The notes beneath the pieces are model-generated. The model was given only the letters and a program-made list of their open reading frames with translations. It was not told the DNA's origin and did not search any database. Below are positions 1 to 10,293 of a stretch of 62,485 bases of DNA, piece by piece. How positions within the stretch are numbered: the first letter of the stretch is position 1; the number at the start of each line of letters is the position of its first letter. The translations under genes were made by a program, and so were the position numbers. Origin of the DNA: a virus; IMG/VR virus record IMGVR_UViG_3300047157_000104, positions 1-62,485 of that record. One strand, written 5' to 3'.

Positions 1-1578
1 TATTTCTTTTTTTATTATCTTGCTAACAACTTTTATTATGTCTTGTTCTTCGTTTTTAACATTGACATCCCAGGTTCTCCAGCCAAGCGCTAGAGCTAGT
101 CTTTGGTATGATGTATTTCTGCTATCAAAGGCTTCGTTGATAGATTTAACCTCTGACAGCAGTCTATCTAAAGGTAAGTTAGCCGCTGCTGAAGATATAT
201 TAGCTATTATTTCATAGTTTGGTGAAGGGTTAAATTTTCCATCTATAGTTAAACCATAACCCATTTCGTCTATAGCAGCTTGATTAAACTTCTTAGTTTG
301 TATTGCTGAATAAACTTTTCTAAGTTTAGATCCTATTGGTGGAGATATATTAGCTAGTTCAAGCATAGTATAGGTTTGATCACCTCCTCCATATCTTTCT
401 TGTGCTTTTTTATCCTCTTTTTGATAACGCATAATAGCGTTTTTCAATGTAGATACAACTGCACCTGCAAGACCACTGCCTCTTAATATTGTATCAACCA
501 TGCTATTAGCGGTTCTTATTGCTTTATCTTCAAGCTTAGCATCATCTTCTTCTTCGTCATCAAAACCAGGTATCAATGCAAACAATGCTGACTGTAAAGA
601 AGAGAATATTAAGTTCTGTACAAAGCCATAGTAAGCTATTTTACTTAAGTTCTCTACGTCGCTACCTCTTCTGTTTATTATATCTTTACCAGCTTTTTTC
701 ATTAACCTTGTGTACTGCATAGGTGTGTTTTGGAAAGCTAATATTAAACGACCTAAGTGACTAGACTGTTGTTGAGATATAAGCATTGGATCACCAGACT
801 GCTGCGTCTCGTCTGATATTCTACCGAAGTCTTCAAATGCTTTTGCTTCAGCTTCTTTCTTTGAAAGACCCTGCTTTTCGTATTTCTTAGTTCTGTTTAT
901 TAAGAATGTAGCACCACCAGTCGCAATAGCAAAACTATCCGCTATTTGTGTTGGTGTAAAACCTATTTTAAGTAAGTACGAAACTACTGCAGACGCCTTG
1001 TCTTTAGAGTTTCTAGCTTGGTTAGCGATCTCAGACTCTTGTATATCTGATTTTAAACCACCACGTCTTTCTTTTAACTTATCAGAGTTAAATATCTCAG
1101 TCCATTTTTTCCAATATAAAGGCTGATTAGCAAACGCAGCAGCTGCCTTAGCAGGGTTATTGTCACTCCAATTTATAAAGTTAGTGAATGATAACATCTG
1201 AAGCAACGCTGATCTTCTATTAAAGAACATTATTGTGCCTACAGAATTGTTAACCCAGTTTAACCATTTTTGTTCTATCTTACCAGCTGATCTTGGCGTG
1301 TTGCTACCAGACTTCATTCTACGTATTGAATCTTGTAAAGCGTCTACATAATTAGTGCCGTATATTGCCTCTAACTTGTTTAATGTTGTTTCGTTGAACA
1401 TTTCATCAACGTTCTCAATGAACTCAGCTAGATACTCTTTTCTGTTAACGTTATCTGTTATGTCATTAAGATCTTTTAGTATACTACCAACATCCCCAAT
1501 GCTCTTTTGGATTAACCCAATTATCTTTTTTAGATTACAGCCATTAAACCTTCTGCAAAACCTACTAGGTCTGGATCT
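1..1578 (-). CDS. C-terminal part of giant internal virion protein (frame-broken, runs off left edge)
   Basis: The minus strand is open and protein-like from about 1,540 to the window edge, ending in a Lys-rich stretch (KVVSKIIKKEI). It holds Lys/Glu-rich helical segments and hydrophobic stretches such as GRLILAFQNTPMQYTRLMK, resembling the C-terminal portions of phage large polyvalent or ejected proteins. It is out of frame with the preceding piece over about 1,540-1,600, where a short shifted segment reads LVAKDPDLVGFAEGLMA. I read it as the continuation of the 2,022-residue protein upstream. No stop is reached inside the window; the likely end lies at the right edge (62,442). Confidence 0.7.
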
Positions 1579-1866
1579 TTAGCGACTAGCTTGCTTTAGT
1601 TTGTTTTGATCTCTCTTGGATATGTTGGGTATATCAAAACCTTGCTGATCCCATAAATAAACTCTTACAGCTTGGTCAGTGGTAAAGTCTGTGTCACCTA
1701 TTTTTTTAGGTAATTGTTTTTTAAGACCAAACATATCCAGCAAGTTTTTGTAGTCGTTTTTCAATGCTTGAGTAGCACCTTCCATGGCGGCAATACCTCT
1801 AGTGTAAGGTAGTATTAAGTTTTGGTCGAACAGTCTTTGATCAGCCTCACCTTGCTTACCTTTTCC
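1579..1866 (-). CDS. Middle fragment of giant internal virion protein (frame-broken)
   Basis: The open segment starts at GKGKQGEADQRLFDQN and ends at KLKQASR before a TAA. An ATG exists at 1,785, but the coding signal begins upstream of it, so this is not an independent gene. It is joined to its neighbours by indels: a short A/G-rich run near 1,860 and a slip near 1,600. It is best treated as part of one long gene spanning 8,295 to the left edge. Confidence 0.6.
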   Translation of the reverse strand, partial: GKGKQGEADQRLFDQNLILPYTRGIAAMEGATQALKNDYKNLLDMFGLKKQLPKKIGDTDFTTDQAVRVYLWDQQGFDIPNISKRDQNKLKQASR

Positions 1867-2226
1867 TTGCTAACGTGTAAGATGTTAAACCTTTAAAGTC
1901 TTCAGCCGAGTATGGAACAAAGAACTTAAACTTACCTTTCTTAGCACCTTTCTTTCTAGCTAATACTTTAGAGTAAGTAGTTTCAGCTCTAACACCTTTG
2001 TTGCGCTCAATCATTTTGTTTAGATCAGAAGACATGCTACGCTTACGATTAGCTATAGCTTGTTGAACTTTACTATTAACATCGAAAGTCTCTAAAACAT
2101 CTTTAACCGCTTGAACATTTTTAATTGCATCATCAACAAAGTAAAAGTCGTTAAAACCTTCAGCAACTTTACCAACCATCCAATCAGCTTTCGCTTGCGC
2201 AGTGCTGTTTGCTAGCCCCTGTAATA
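1856..2226 (-). CDS. HAD-domain second half of giant internal virion protein (frame-broken)
   Basis: The segment reads LANSTAQAKADWM, then FNDFYFVDDAIKNVQAV. These are the lysine and acidic C-terminal motifs of a HAD-like phosphatase fold whose first motifs (VYDFDDTLAF and FILTARP) end the upstream 2,022-residue frame. One domain is therefore split by a reading-frame break at 2,190-2,240, in a CG dinucleotide run and a G run. An isolated 107-residue gene starting at 2,179 is unlikely. Confidence 0.65.
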
Positions 2227-5200
2227 TTAGGCGCGCGGAATATCTATACCCAAACCTTTCATAAACGCGTGTATAGCACTTTCCGAAGCGACTGGTCTAG
2301 CGGTTAGAATAAATATATTGTTATTACCAAATTTATCTATTGCTTTTTGTATTCTTGGAATTAGTGGTCCGGGCTGACCTTTAACCACTTTGTTAAATTC
2401 ACTAAAATCAAACTCAGCTCCTTCAGCTAATAATGTTTCACCTTGTTTAGCGAACTGCGCTGCATTTATTTTAAATGTTTTATCATCTTTTTTGACTATG
2501 ATCTGGCTCTTACTAAACGCTAACGTGTCGTCAAAGTCATATACGCTTATGCCCTTTGGATTTTCAGAGTAAGATCTTTTGCGTGCGTTATTTAAAGCTT
2601 TCTGTTGAATCTTATTTTTATTAGCTTTTGCTATTGCTCCTACTTGCAAATTAGAATTAAACTTAACCCAGCCTTCACCAAATATTTCGCCAACATTTTC
2701 ACCGCCAAGTTTTTCTAAAGCAAATATGTTTTTTCCACCTAGTGTTCCTTTGTTATAATACCTGTAAGTTTGGTGGAGCTGACCTAATATGTAATTTATA
2801 GGCATAGTAGACTTAAACTGAACATTTATATTCTTGTCCATAATCTTAGGTACGATGCCTACGGTGTAAGATTCCTTTAATGCATCTAAGTCTACTTTTT
2901 TGTTCCAAAAATGATTAGTAAGTTCAATCATCATATGGTTAGTTGGCACCATATGCTCGTAGACTAGCTCTCCTTTGTAATCTCCTACAAAATAATACTC
3001 TACATTAGCTGCAGCTTTTAGCATGGTTTTCATATTGCTATCTAAGCTTTTCATAGTAGAGACCCAAAGCAGAGGATCATTTTTGCTTTTAATAAAAGTC
3101 AAGTAATCTATCATGAAATCAAAAGCTGCGTCTGCTTCTTTTTTTCTATAATCAAAATCTTCTATAAATTCTGCCTTAGTGCCTTTAACAGTTTGACTCG
3201 GCTGTTTAACTTTTTCATTAAAACTTTCAATAGCTTTTCCATTATATTTAACGCTTGTTATTTTTAATTTACCACCCTCCGGTATTGTATATGTTATTTC
3301 TATATTAGAGTGTGTGTTGAAAACGTTGTCTATAAGATCCTTTAGACCAGAAAAATATTGCGCTCTTTTTCCACCAACAACATAAGCGGTTGCGGTGTGA
3401 CCTTTCATAAACTTAAATGCGTTTATAAAACCAGACTCACCTCCTTCATCTATTAATTTATGAGTATACTCTTGCGTTGTAGCTCTATTGGCTTCTTGCA
3501 CACCACGATCATCAGATATATTAACAAATTTTCCATCAAAAACTTCATCGAAAGTTTCAGCGAAGCCGGTTATGTTTGCAATATTTTTTTCTCCAGAAGC
3601 TTTTATTTCCTTCTGGTCTATGTGGTTTTTAATGAATCTTGTTAAATCTAGTTGCGTACCAATAGTTTCCCTACTGTCAACGTACTTTTTTAATGAAGCA
3701 GCGTATTCTTTTGCAATTTCTTTTAATTTAGATTCTTCAATACCTTTGTCTTTATAGCCATTTATTATGATTTTTTTAGCACTAGCTTCTGTGAATTTCA
3801 AACCCATCTCTAGCGCTCTAATCTCTTTCATTATTGGACCAACATTTTTACTGTCCACTAATACACTTCGCTCAGCTGCATTAAGAGATATAGATCTTTT
3901 AACGCTACCTCGCTCTGCTTGCTTGCTGAACTCTTGAATATAGTTGTCGAAAAGCTGAGCTCCTAATCTACTTTGATTATCTTTAAAAGCTTCAACTATT
4001 TCACTATTAGGATTTTTAAACTCTTCATTATACACGTCAAAAGCATACTCTTCAGCTAGCGCTTTAGCTAACGCTTCTTTCCTGCCTCTAATAACCTCAT
4101 CGCCTTTAAACATGTAAGTTAAAAACTGCTCATCAGTAATTTTATTAGCAGCGTTAGGTAATCTTCTAACTAGCTGTGCACCTGAAGTTCTACCTGCTTT
4201 GTCAGTACCAACGCTTTCGCGATCTATTTTCTTACCTTCCCAATCAGAAGTGAACTTACCATCAACAGACTTTTGAATAGCAAAAGGCATACCTTGCATA
4301 AGCCAAGTTGTAGTCATGTTTTCAAGTATAGGTTTCTTAAGCTTTAAGAAGTTGTTTCTAAGTTCACCACCACGTTTAGCTCCTAGCATTTTCTTAAACT
4401 CAATATCCGCTTGCTTACCTATTTCTTTTTTAATCTCAGACATTAAAGGCGTAACAGTCTTGTTTATAGACGTTGCAGCGTCGATGCGAGATTTAAGTGT
4501 TTTAGTTATGAGTAGTATCTTGTCTTGTACTTTCGCAACCATTTCGTTTGGTAACACTCTGCTTTCAACTAAGTTCTTATATTCAACCCTTGGAGCTTCT
4601 GTGGTTGTAGTTTCAGCTGCGGGCTCTGCGACTTGTCTAGCTTCTTCTGTGTCTAAGCTTTCAGCTTGTCTTTCAGATTCTATAGCTAATCTTTTCTTAG
4701 CATCTAGCTTACTAAATCTAGCGTTAGCAAACAAAAACTCACCAAAAGTTATAGGATCTCCACTAGCAGTTTTTCTAATAGCTGCTGGATCAAAGTTAAT
4801 TAATCTATCAACAACTCCTTCTAGCGTTATTTCTGCTTCCTCTTTAGACAGTGCTCTAGAGTTAACGTAGTTGTATATAGCTCCGCCTGGTTGAGTTGCG
4901 TTAAATATAGGGTTAAATACTTCTCTACTTTGAAACTCTTCTTTAGTACTAACATTTTTAGGCACTAAGTTGTTTATGTTTTCTAGCAGACTTAAAGATC
5001 TTTTTTCACTTTTATCCTTTTTAAAATCTTTTAAACCTCTTCTTGCTTTCGCAGTTAACTTACCTTTACTTATAGCTTTTTCGTAATCTAATACAAAATC
5101 AAATACTTCTTGGCCAGAGTTAAATTTAAGTTTATCTGCATTAACACCTAGTTTTACAGCTAGTGTTTCAAGAATTTCTTTACCTATCTGAAGCCAAGTT

Positions 5201-8200
5201 TTTTCACCAAGTTCGTCGAACTTTATTTCTCCTTCTGATACCAAAGAGAAAAATTGCGTTATCCATTCGTCTGAATCAACGTTATCTATATCTAAGCCTC
5301 CAAATTCTTTTATTTTAACTTGTATTTCAGCCTCTGAAAGTCCTTCATCTTGCCCTTCTCTTCTTATTTCATCAGCTTTATCCCGGTAAACTTTCATCCT
5401 ATCGTCGACTTTGCTAAAAACTCCTTTATTTTTAAGCACTTGTTTAAAGTCGTCGACAACTTTTTTAACGCGTGGGTCTAGTTCTCCGTCTTTACTAGTG
5501 AACTCTTGAGATATTATTTGGTGTAAAAGCTCGTGCGAAGGTGCAGATATGTCAAAATTAGCAACTGCTGCGCTTAAGTTTACGTATATTTTACCTTCTT
5601 TAGATTTAAATAAAGCGTTGCCTATGTCTTCTTTAGTTACGTTATTATTTTTAAAATCTTGATCGTTTCTTAGTACAATTGTTTCACCTATGCCTAGCTT
5701 TTTTTGTATTTTACCTACTGTACTAGCATCTTTTTCAATACGTTCGACAGCTACTTCTTCCCTAGCTCTTTCTACTATATCTTTAAGTTCTAAGTTTATT
5801 TTTGCTATCTTATCTAAATCATGACCACTCTCGTGTAACTCTTCTTTCTTTTTTAATTCTTGCTGAAGTTCTGAGTATTTTTGAGACCACTCGATCATTA
5901 GATCTGGAGTTAAACCCATAAACGAAGGTGCTTTTTTCAAGCCTAGCCCTACAGCTGTAGCTTGTTCCATAATATCATCTGCAACTTCTTGAGATATTGT
6001 TCCTTTGCTAACGGCAACAGCTAGCATTCTTTTAGACTTTTCTGGATTTAACGAAACTTCATATAAATTTCTAAGTCTAGCATGAGGATCTGATTTAAAT
6101 CCAGGTATTCTAAGACCACCACTAGTTAAAGATCCTATAGAAAAAGAAAGCACACTTGTTCCAATGAAGTCATCAACAGAATAATCTGCTTTTAGAAGCT
6201 CCATACCTGCTTCATTATTTATGCTTCTATTGATAACAAAGTTTTCTGCTCTTTGTTGTATATCTTCTTGACCAAACTCTTTAAATCCTTCGTTAAAAAC
6301 TCTTATTGCAGATCTTTTGGTAGGTATTAGTTTTTTTATAGAGTTACCTAAAGATTCATTAAAAACTTTTTTTGATCCAGTTTTTACATAACTTTTTAAA
6401 GCATCATTAATAACACTTTTTCCTAACAACCAATCGTCTAGTTTGTTAATCATAGGAAGTTTAGGATTTATTGGGCCAGTAAGCGTATATAATACACCTA
6501 GCTGAAGCGACGCGCTATTAGCTAGCTTTTCAGCTTCCGAATCAGTTAGACCTGCTCTTTTAGCCTCTAAAAGTGTGCTATTATAACCTTTAAATGCTCC
6601 CTGAATACCTTGAGCAAACGCAGCATCTATGTATCTAGCGTCCATAGGTAGCTTTACTCCAAATGTCCCCGCGTTTTTAACTTTAGGCATATAAGCTAAT
6701 TTTTGAAAGTTTTTAAATTGAGCTACGTTTTTAAACCCATTAGCCTTAGCCAAAGCTTTTGTAGATGCGGCAAGCCTTGCGCCAGTAACACCTTTTGTTC
6801 CTAGTATTTGAAAAGCTACATCACCTAACACGGCGCCTGCAAAGTTAGAAAAACCTCTCAAACTAAAGTCAAAATCATCTACGCCTTCTTTATCTATTTT
6901 ATCTAATATTTTTTGCTTTTCTTCGTCGCTTATAGATTCGCCTATAGTTAAACCAGTAGTAGTATTGTAAAGTGTTCCATTGTCATCTTTCAAATAATTT
7001 ACACCATTATAGTCTACAGATTTGCCGCTAACATTCATGTATTGTAGTTTATTCTTAGCATCTTTATATTGCTCCGCCATCTGTATTAGACGTTTTTGCT
7101 CGTTTACTTTTGTACTTATAGGCGTTGGAAAAATGTCATTCAACCACATTGTAAGCTCTTTTGCGCCAGATACAAACATTGCTCCACCTTCATATGCAGT
7201 TTCGCCTAAGCCTCTAATAGCTCCTTCAGCATTACTCTGCTTGCTTCTTTTGTCCATTAATAAAGCTTGGTCTTTATCAAGTTGACTTGCTGCCTTGCTA
7301 AGATTAGGTAAAGCTTTTGTTTGATATTCAGTGTAAGCATCTAAGTTAAAAGTCGTAAATTTTCCACCTTTTTCTTTTATAAAACTACTATATGCTTCAT
7401 CAAAAGTTTCAAAGTCTTTATATTTATTTTTGTTATAATTGTATTCTTCTATAAAAGCTTTTTTGTTAGCTTTTTCATCTATGTCATTTAAATATATATC
7501 TAAATACGTAGACAAAAGCATTTCTTTACTTAATAGTAAGTTTTCTCTTTTTCCTTGCTCTACAGACTTTTCATCAAAAGTACCTCTATTTATTTTTTTA
7601 CTAAAATCTTCTGTTAGTCCTTTTTTGTTTAATAACCCTTGAAAATCGTCTATATTGACATTCATTTTCTCAAGCAGTTCTGCATCATAATGTGTGTCTA
7701 CAAAAGATGTATTTTTTTGAGGATTATAATATATATTTGTTTTATCTAAATCTATATTTAAATCGTTTAGCTCGTATTGTTTTTCAATTTGAAAATCTAA
7801 ATCTAGCTCGTCGTAGGTTTCTATTCTACCAGATTCAACCCACTTTTGGTAGTCTTTCCAAGTTTCATCATTATCAAATTTATCTTTACTAGCTTCGCCA
7901 ATAACATAGCCATCTTGAGTAGGTATTACATTTGAATCTCTACTAGCATAAAACTCAGCTTGTCTAAACTCATTTATTCTCTTATCTCTATCTTCTTCAT
8001 AAATTTCTTCAAACTCTTCCAACTCTATAGACTTAGGTTTTGTAGTTCTTATTTCAGCGACTCTAACGTCTTCTCTTATTTTAGCCATGTCTACGTCGGA
8101 CTTTAGCTTTATTTCTTCAACATCTGATCCGAACTGCATGTCAGAAGGTTTTGCAGCAGTAGGATTTTCTCTTGCAACTATTTTAAGATCTTCTTCTTTA

Positions 8201-8295
8201 ACTAGCTTTGCATTAGGATATCTTTCAAAAAAAACAATTTGGTCTTCTAAACTTAGAGAGTCTACATTAACTATTCCGTCTTCTGTTTCAAACAT
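2227..8295 (-). CDS. Giant internal virion (ejection/polyvalent) protein, main frame
   Basis: This is a 2,022-residue continuous frame, Lys/Glu-rich and mostly helical. Around residue 920 it has a zinc-metallopeptidase-like HExxH motif (SHELLHQ). Near residue 1,920 it has the DFDDTL motif of a HAD-like domain followed by FILTARP. Proteins of this size at the end of a podovirus structural operon are usually carried in the capsid and injected with the DNA, and several carry peptidase or other toxin-like domains. The frame ends prematurely inside the HAD domain, and three further fragments continue it to the window edge (total above 2,700 residues). It overlaps nothing and follows an internal virion gene by 2 bp. 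The injected role is inferred from size, position and domain style. Confidence 0.8.
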   Translation of the reverse strand: MFETEDGIVNVDSLSLEDQIVFFERYPNAKLVKEEDLKIVARENPTAAKPSDMQFGSDVEEIKLKSDVDMAKIREDVRVAEIRTTKPKSIELEEFEEIYEEDRDKRINEFRQAEFYASRDSNVIPTQDGYVIGEASKDKFDNDETWKDYQKWVESGRIETYDELDLDFQIEKQYELNDLNIDLDKTNIYYNPQKNTSFVDTHYDAELLEKMNVNIDDFQGLLNKKGLTEDFSKKINRGTFDEKSVEQGKRENLLLSKEMLLSTYLDIYLNDIDEKANKKAFIEEYNYNKNKYKDFETFDEAYSSFIKEKGGKFTTFNLDAYTEYQTKALPNLSKAASQLDKDQALLMDKRSKQSNAEGAIRGLGETAYEGGAMFVSGAKELTMWLNDIFPTPISTKVNEQKRLIQMAEQYKDAKNKLQYMNVSGKSVDYNGVNYLKDDNGTLYNTTTGLTIGESISDEEKQKILDKIDKEGVDDFDFSLRGFSNFAGAVLGDVAFQILGTKGVTGARLAASTKALAKANGFKNVAQFKNFQKLAYMPKVKNAGTFGVKLPMDARYIDAAFAQGIQGAFKGYNSTLLEAKRAGLTDSEAEKLANSASLQLGVLYTLTGPINPKLPMINKLDDWLLGKSVINDALKSYVKTGSKKVFNESLGNSIKKLIPTKRSAIRVFNEGFKEFGQEDIQQRAENFVINRSINNEAGMELLKADYSVDDFIGTSVLSFSIGSLTSGGLRIPGFKSDPHARLRNLYEVSLNPEKSKRMLAVAVSKGTISQEVADDIMEQATAVGLGLKKAPSFMGLTPDLMIEWSQKYSELQQELKKKEELHESGHDLDKIAKINLELKDIVERAREEVAVERIEKDASTVGKIQKKLGIGETIVLRNDQDFKNNNVTKEDIGNALFKSKEGKIYVNLSAAVANFDISAPSHELLHQIISQEFTSKDGELDPRVKKVVDDFKQVLKNKGVFSKVDDRMKVYRDKADEIRREGQDEGLSEAEIQVKIKEFGGLDIDNVDSDEWITQFFSLVSEGEIKFDELGEKTWLQIGKEILETLAVKLGVNADKLKFNSGQEVFDFVLDYEKAISKGKLTAKARRGLKDFKKDKSEKRSLSLLENINNLVPKNVSTKEEFQSREVFNPIFNATQPGGAIYNYVNSRALSKEEAEITLEGVVDRLINFDPAAIRKTASGDPITFGEFLFANARFSKLDAKKRLAIESERQAESLDTEEARQVAEPAAETTTTEAPRVEYKNLVESRVLPNEMVAKVQDKILLITKTLKSRIDAATSINKTVTPLMSEIKKEIGKQADIEFKKMLGAKRGGELRNNFLKLKKPILENMTTTWLMQGMPFAIQKSVDGKFTSDWEGKKIDRESVGTDKAGRTSGAQLVRRLPNAANKITDEQFLTYMFKGDEVIRGRKEALAKALAEEYAFDVYNEEFKNPNSEIVEAFKDNQSRLGAQLFDNYIQEFSKQAERGSVKRSISLNAAERSVLVDSKNVGPIMKEIRALEMGLKFTEASAKKIIINGYKDKGIEESKLKEIAKEYAASLKKYVDSRETIGTQLDLTRFIKNHIDQKEIKASGEKNIANITGFAETFDEVFDGKFVNISDDRGVQEANRATTQEYTHKLIDEGGESGFINAFKFMKGHTATAYVVGGKRAQYFSGLKDLIDNVFNTHSNIEITYTIPEGGKLKITSVKYNGKAIESFNEKVKQPSQTVKGTKAEFIEDFDYRKKEADAAFDFMIDYLTFIKSKNDPLLWVSTMKSLDSNMKTMLKAAANVEYYFVGDYKGELVYEHMVPTNHMMIELTNHFWNKKVDLDALKESYTVGIVPKIMDKNINVQFKSTMPINYILGQLHQTYRYYNKGTLGGKNIFALEKLGGENVGEIFGEGWVKFNSNLQVGAIAKANKNKIQQKALNNARKRSYSENPKGISVYDFDDTLAFSKSQIIVKKDDKTFKINAAQFAKQGETLLAEGAEFDFSEFNKVVKGQPGPLIPRIQKAIDKFGNNNIFILTARPVASESAIHAFMKGLGIDIPRA

Positions 8296-8297
8296 AT

Positions 8298-9542
8298 TTA
8301 TTGATTTATGTATATTTCGTATGTCTTTGTTGAGGATAAATTAGGGTTTTCTTTTCTAATTTGAGCCATAGTCTTTTTTACTTTTTTGACTCCACTCATT
8401 TCTTCGGTAGCTTCATCTAAAGTCATTGCATTACCAACATCAATTATTGTTTTTGGATCAAGTCCTTCATATTGTTTGCCTTCAGGTACGATCATAGTGG
8501 CTTCATCCATAGATAGTTTATTTCCACCTTGTTCAATTATTCTTCCTGTAGTTCTATCTATATAACTTATCTCTCCCGTCTTAATGTTTTCTCTTCTTAG
8601 CACTGTACCATCTTTCTTTTCACTTACTAAGAAATCGCCTCTAAATTCTCCTCTGTAATAACCACTTCCTACGTCTCCTGTTGGCGGCTGTATTCTTGAG
8701 GCAGCAACTTGCTTTGCTTTGTAACCAGTGTTACTATTTCTAACGACAACGTCCATGTAGTTATCTACAACTACATCTCTAAGTGCTTCAAAATTAATCG
8801 CACCACTTTCATATGCCTTAACGTTTTCAGCTATATAAGGATCGCTAATCATCTTAGTTTTTCCTACTAAACCATCGTGTATTAAAGACATTAAAGAAGC
8901 TTTACCACCTTGATCAATAGCACTTGTAATATCATTCTTGTATTTAGTATACATTATACCTCCTTTAAGCATTTTTTTGCCAGAGGTGTATGCTTTAACA
9001 CTCATATTTGTTATAGCTTCTGATAGCTTGTATTCTTTAGTGTTATAACTTGGTATATCTTCATACTTTAACACTTTGTCGTCACCTATGAAACTTATTC
9101 TGCCAAACTCATCTATAGATATTGGATATTCTTCGCTAAAAATATTTGAAAGAAGATTTACATTCGCTTGATTCTCTCCGTACAAAGAAGTTGTCTTTTT
9201 TTTGATGTTATTCATCAACTCAACTTTTTTCTCTGAGTAGTTTGCAAGCTGACTGTTAAGGTTCTTAAATGAGTTAGATATGTTATTCATTTGACCTTGT
9301 AAGTCTATATATCTATTACTACCTACTTCATATTGGCTTAATTCTCTAGATAGTTTAACATAGTTTTGTTTCTGACCCATTAAAAACTTCTGCACATCAT
9401 TCCTGTAAGCGTCTGGTACTTTAGTTAAATCGGCACCTTGAGGAAGTTTGTTTAAATAATTTTCAATTTTAGATTCGTAATTATTTTTAACAGCTCCAAC
9501 AGGATTGTTAGTAGAAATAGTTCCACCTCTAGTAGCCATCAT
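8298..9542 (-). CDS. Probable internal virion protein
   Basis: A 414-residue hydrophilic protein with predicted coiled-coil in its first half (LSRELSQYEVGSNRYIDL region) and no cysteine-rich or catalytic motif that I recognise. The C-terminus ends TYEIYINQ, 2 bp before the giant protein gene, so the two are surely co-transcribed and probably co-packaged. Start: two ATGs in tandem (MMATRGG); either could be used. The function is inferred only from its place between tail genes and the giant ejection protein. Confidence 0.7.
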   Translation of the reverse strand: MMATRGGTISTNNPVGAVKNNYESKIENYLNKLPQGADLTKVPDAYRNDVQKFLMGQKQNYVKLSRELSQYEVGSNRYIDLQGQMNNISNSFKNLNSQLANYSEKKVELMNNIKKKTTSLYGENQANVNLLSNIFSEEYPISIDEFGRISFIGDDKVLKYEDIPSYNTKEYKLSEAITNMSVKAYTSGKKMLKGGIMYTKYKNDITSAIDQGGKASLMSLIHDGLVGKTKMISDPYIAENVKAYESGAINFEALRDVVVDNYMDVVVRNSNTGYKAKQVAASRIQPPTGDVGSGYYRGEFRGDFLVSEKKDGTVLRRENIKTGEISYIDRTTGRIIEQGGNKLSMDEATMIVPEGKQYEGLDPKTIIDVGNAMTLDEATEEMSGVKKVKKTMAQIRKENPNLSSTKTYEIYINQ

Positions 9543-9622
9543 TAGCCTTCATTAAAAGCAGCTCCTACGTCTAAAAATTTATTGTATACTTCTGATATCT
9601 TATACTATTAATTTGTCTCATA
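9543..9622 (-). other. Short gap with possible frame-broken micro-ORF
   Basis: This 80-bp gap between two virion genes holds an ATG-led reading, MRQINSI, that after a one-base slip continues ISEVYNKFLDVGAAFNEG and stops right before the next gene. It may be a 26-residue peptide gene with a lost base in an A run, or the damaged end of the preceding protein. Too short to decide. Confidence 0.25.
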
Positions 9623-9950
9623 TTACGGTAATTGGTTTTTTTCTTGTGCCTCAGGAACTAACGGGCCTAGTTTAGCAACTCCTCCTGCTAATTGACCTAT
9701 GCCAGACATTATAGCTTTATTTCTTGCTTGAATATTCTGTCTAGACGCTGCAAGTTGGTCTCCAGCTAGACCTAAAAGTCCAACTGTTTTTTGGCGCTCC
9801 ATGTTTCTAGACATAACATCCCCTTGTCTTTCCATTTGCTGCAATTGACCAGCCGCTGATCTTTCTGCCATTTGGTTAGATCTTTCTTGTGACCTATGTC
9901 TACAGATGCTTTTTGAGCATTAGCAGATTGCTGCTGCGCCATGGCTTGCG
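9623..9950 (-). CDS. C-terminal half of a small Ala/Gln-rich virion protein (frame-broken)
   Basis: The reading continues the neighbour at 9,951-10,271. LAQAMAQQQSANAQKASVDI is found in one frame just after that protein's stop, then RSQERSNQMAERSAAGQLQQ in the next, leading into the 82-residue ORF that starts at 9,871. The joined product would be about 215 residues, Ala/Gln-rich and helical with a Gly-rich C-terminus (IGQLAGGVAKLG). This is typical of small internal or head-tail proteins just upstream of ejection genes in Bacteroidota phages. Two single-base losses (a GG run near 9,957 and a site near 9,890) would explain the break. Confidence 0.6.
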
Positions 9951-10271
9951 CTAGAGCGCAATACCGCTACCACCTGCGGCTCCTTTGAATTGGTCCATAG
10001 TGTTAGCCATTCCTTGAGCCTGTTGTTGAGCCGTAAAGTCAGCTGCTTGAGTGTTCACTGTTAGATCTTCATATACGTTCTCCATGTCCGCGTACGGATT
10101 AGATGTATCGAGTTCAGAAAATCTTGCTATGTTTGTATCATAGTTTCTTTTATCCGCAGCTAATTGAGACATGGCGTCTTTTCTACCTATTAGCCCTCCT
10201 GCTATGCTTGCTAGGCCTCCTACTCCTTGGGCTATAGCCATAGGGTTTAATTTTAATGGTGATTCTTTCAT
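9951..10271 (-). CDS. N-terminal half of small virion protein with SPLK motif
   Basis: The protein starts MKESPLKLNPMAIAQG, followed by a Gly/Ala-rich hydrophobic segment (VGGLASIAGGLIG) that could insert in a membrane, then a helical Gln-rich part ending GGSGIAL. The stop is probably artificial because the protein sense continues in another frame downstream (see 9,623-9,950). The SPLK tetrapeptide at residues 4-7 recurs in several other leftward genes. Likely a virion-internal or membrane-interacting component; function unknown. Confidence 0.65.
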   Translation of the reverse strand: MKESPLKLNPMAIAQGVGGLASIAGGLIGRKDAMSQLAADKRNYDTNIARFSELDTSNPYADMENVYEDLTVNTQAADFTAQQQAQGMANTMDQFKGAAGGSGIAL

Positions 10272-10293
10272 TTTATATCTATATAGTTACACA

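Noticed and set aside
20-217. Plus-strand 65-residue ORF at the left edge
   Set aside because: The minus strand here continues the giant virion protein; the plus reading is a shadow with no motif and no expected start context.
4316-4870. Plus-strand 184-residue ORF inside the giant gene
   Set aside because: It lies opposite a 2,022-residue coding frame; its Ser/Leu-rich reading is what the antisense of Lys/Glu-rich coding gives.
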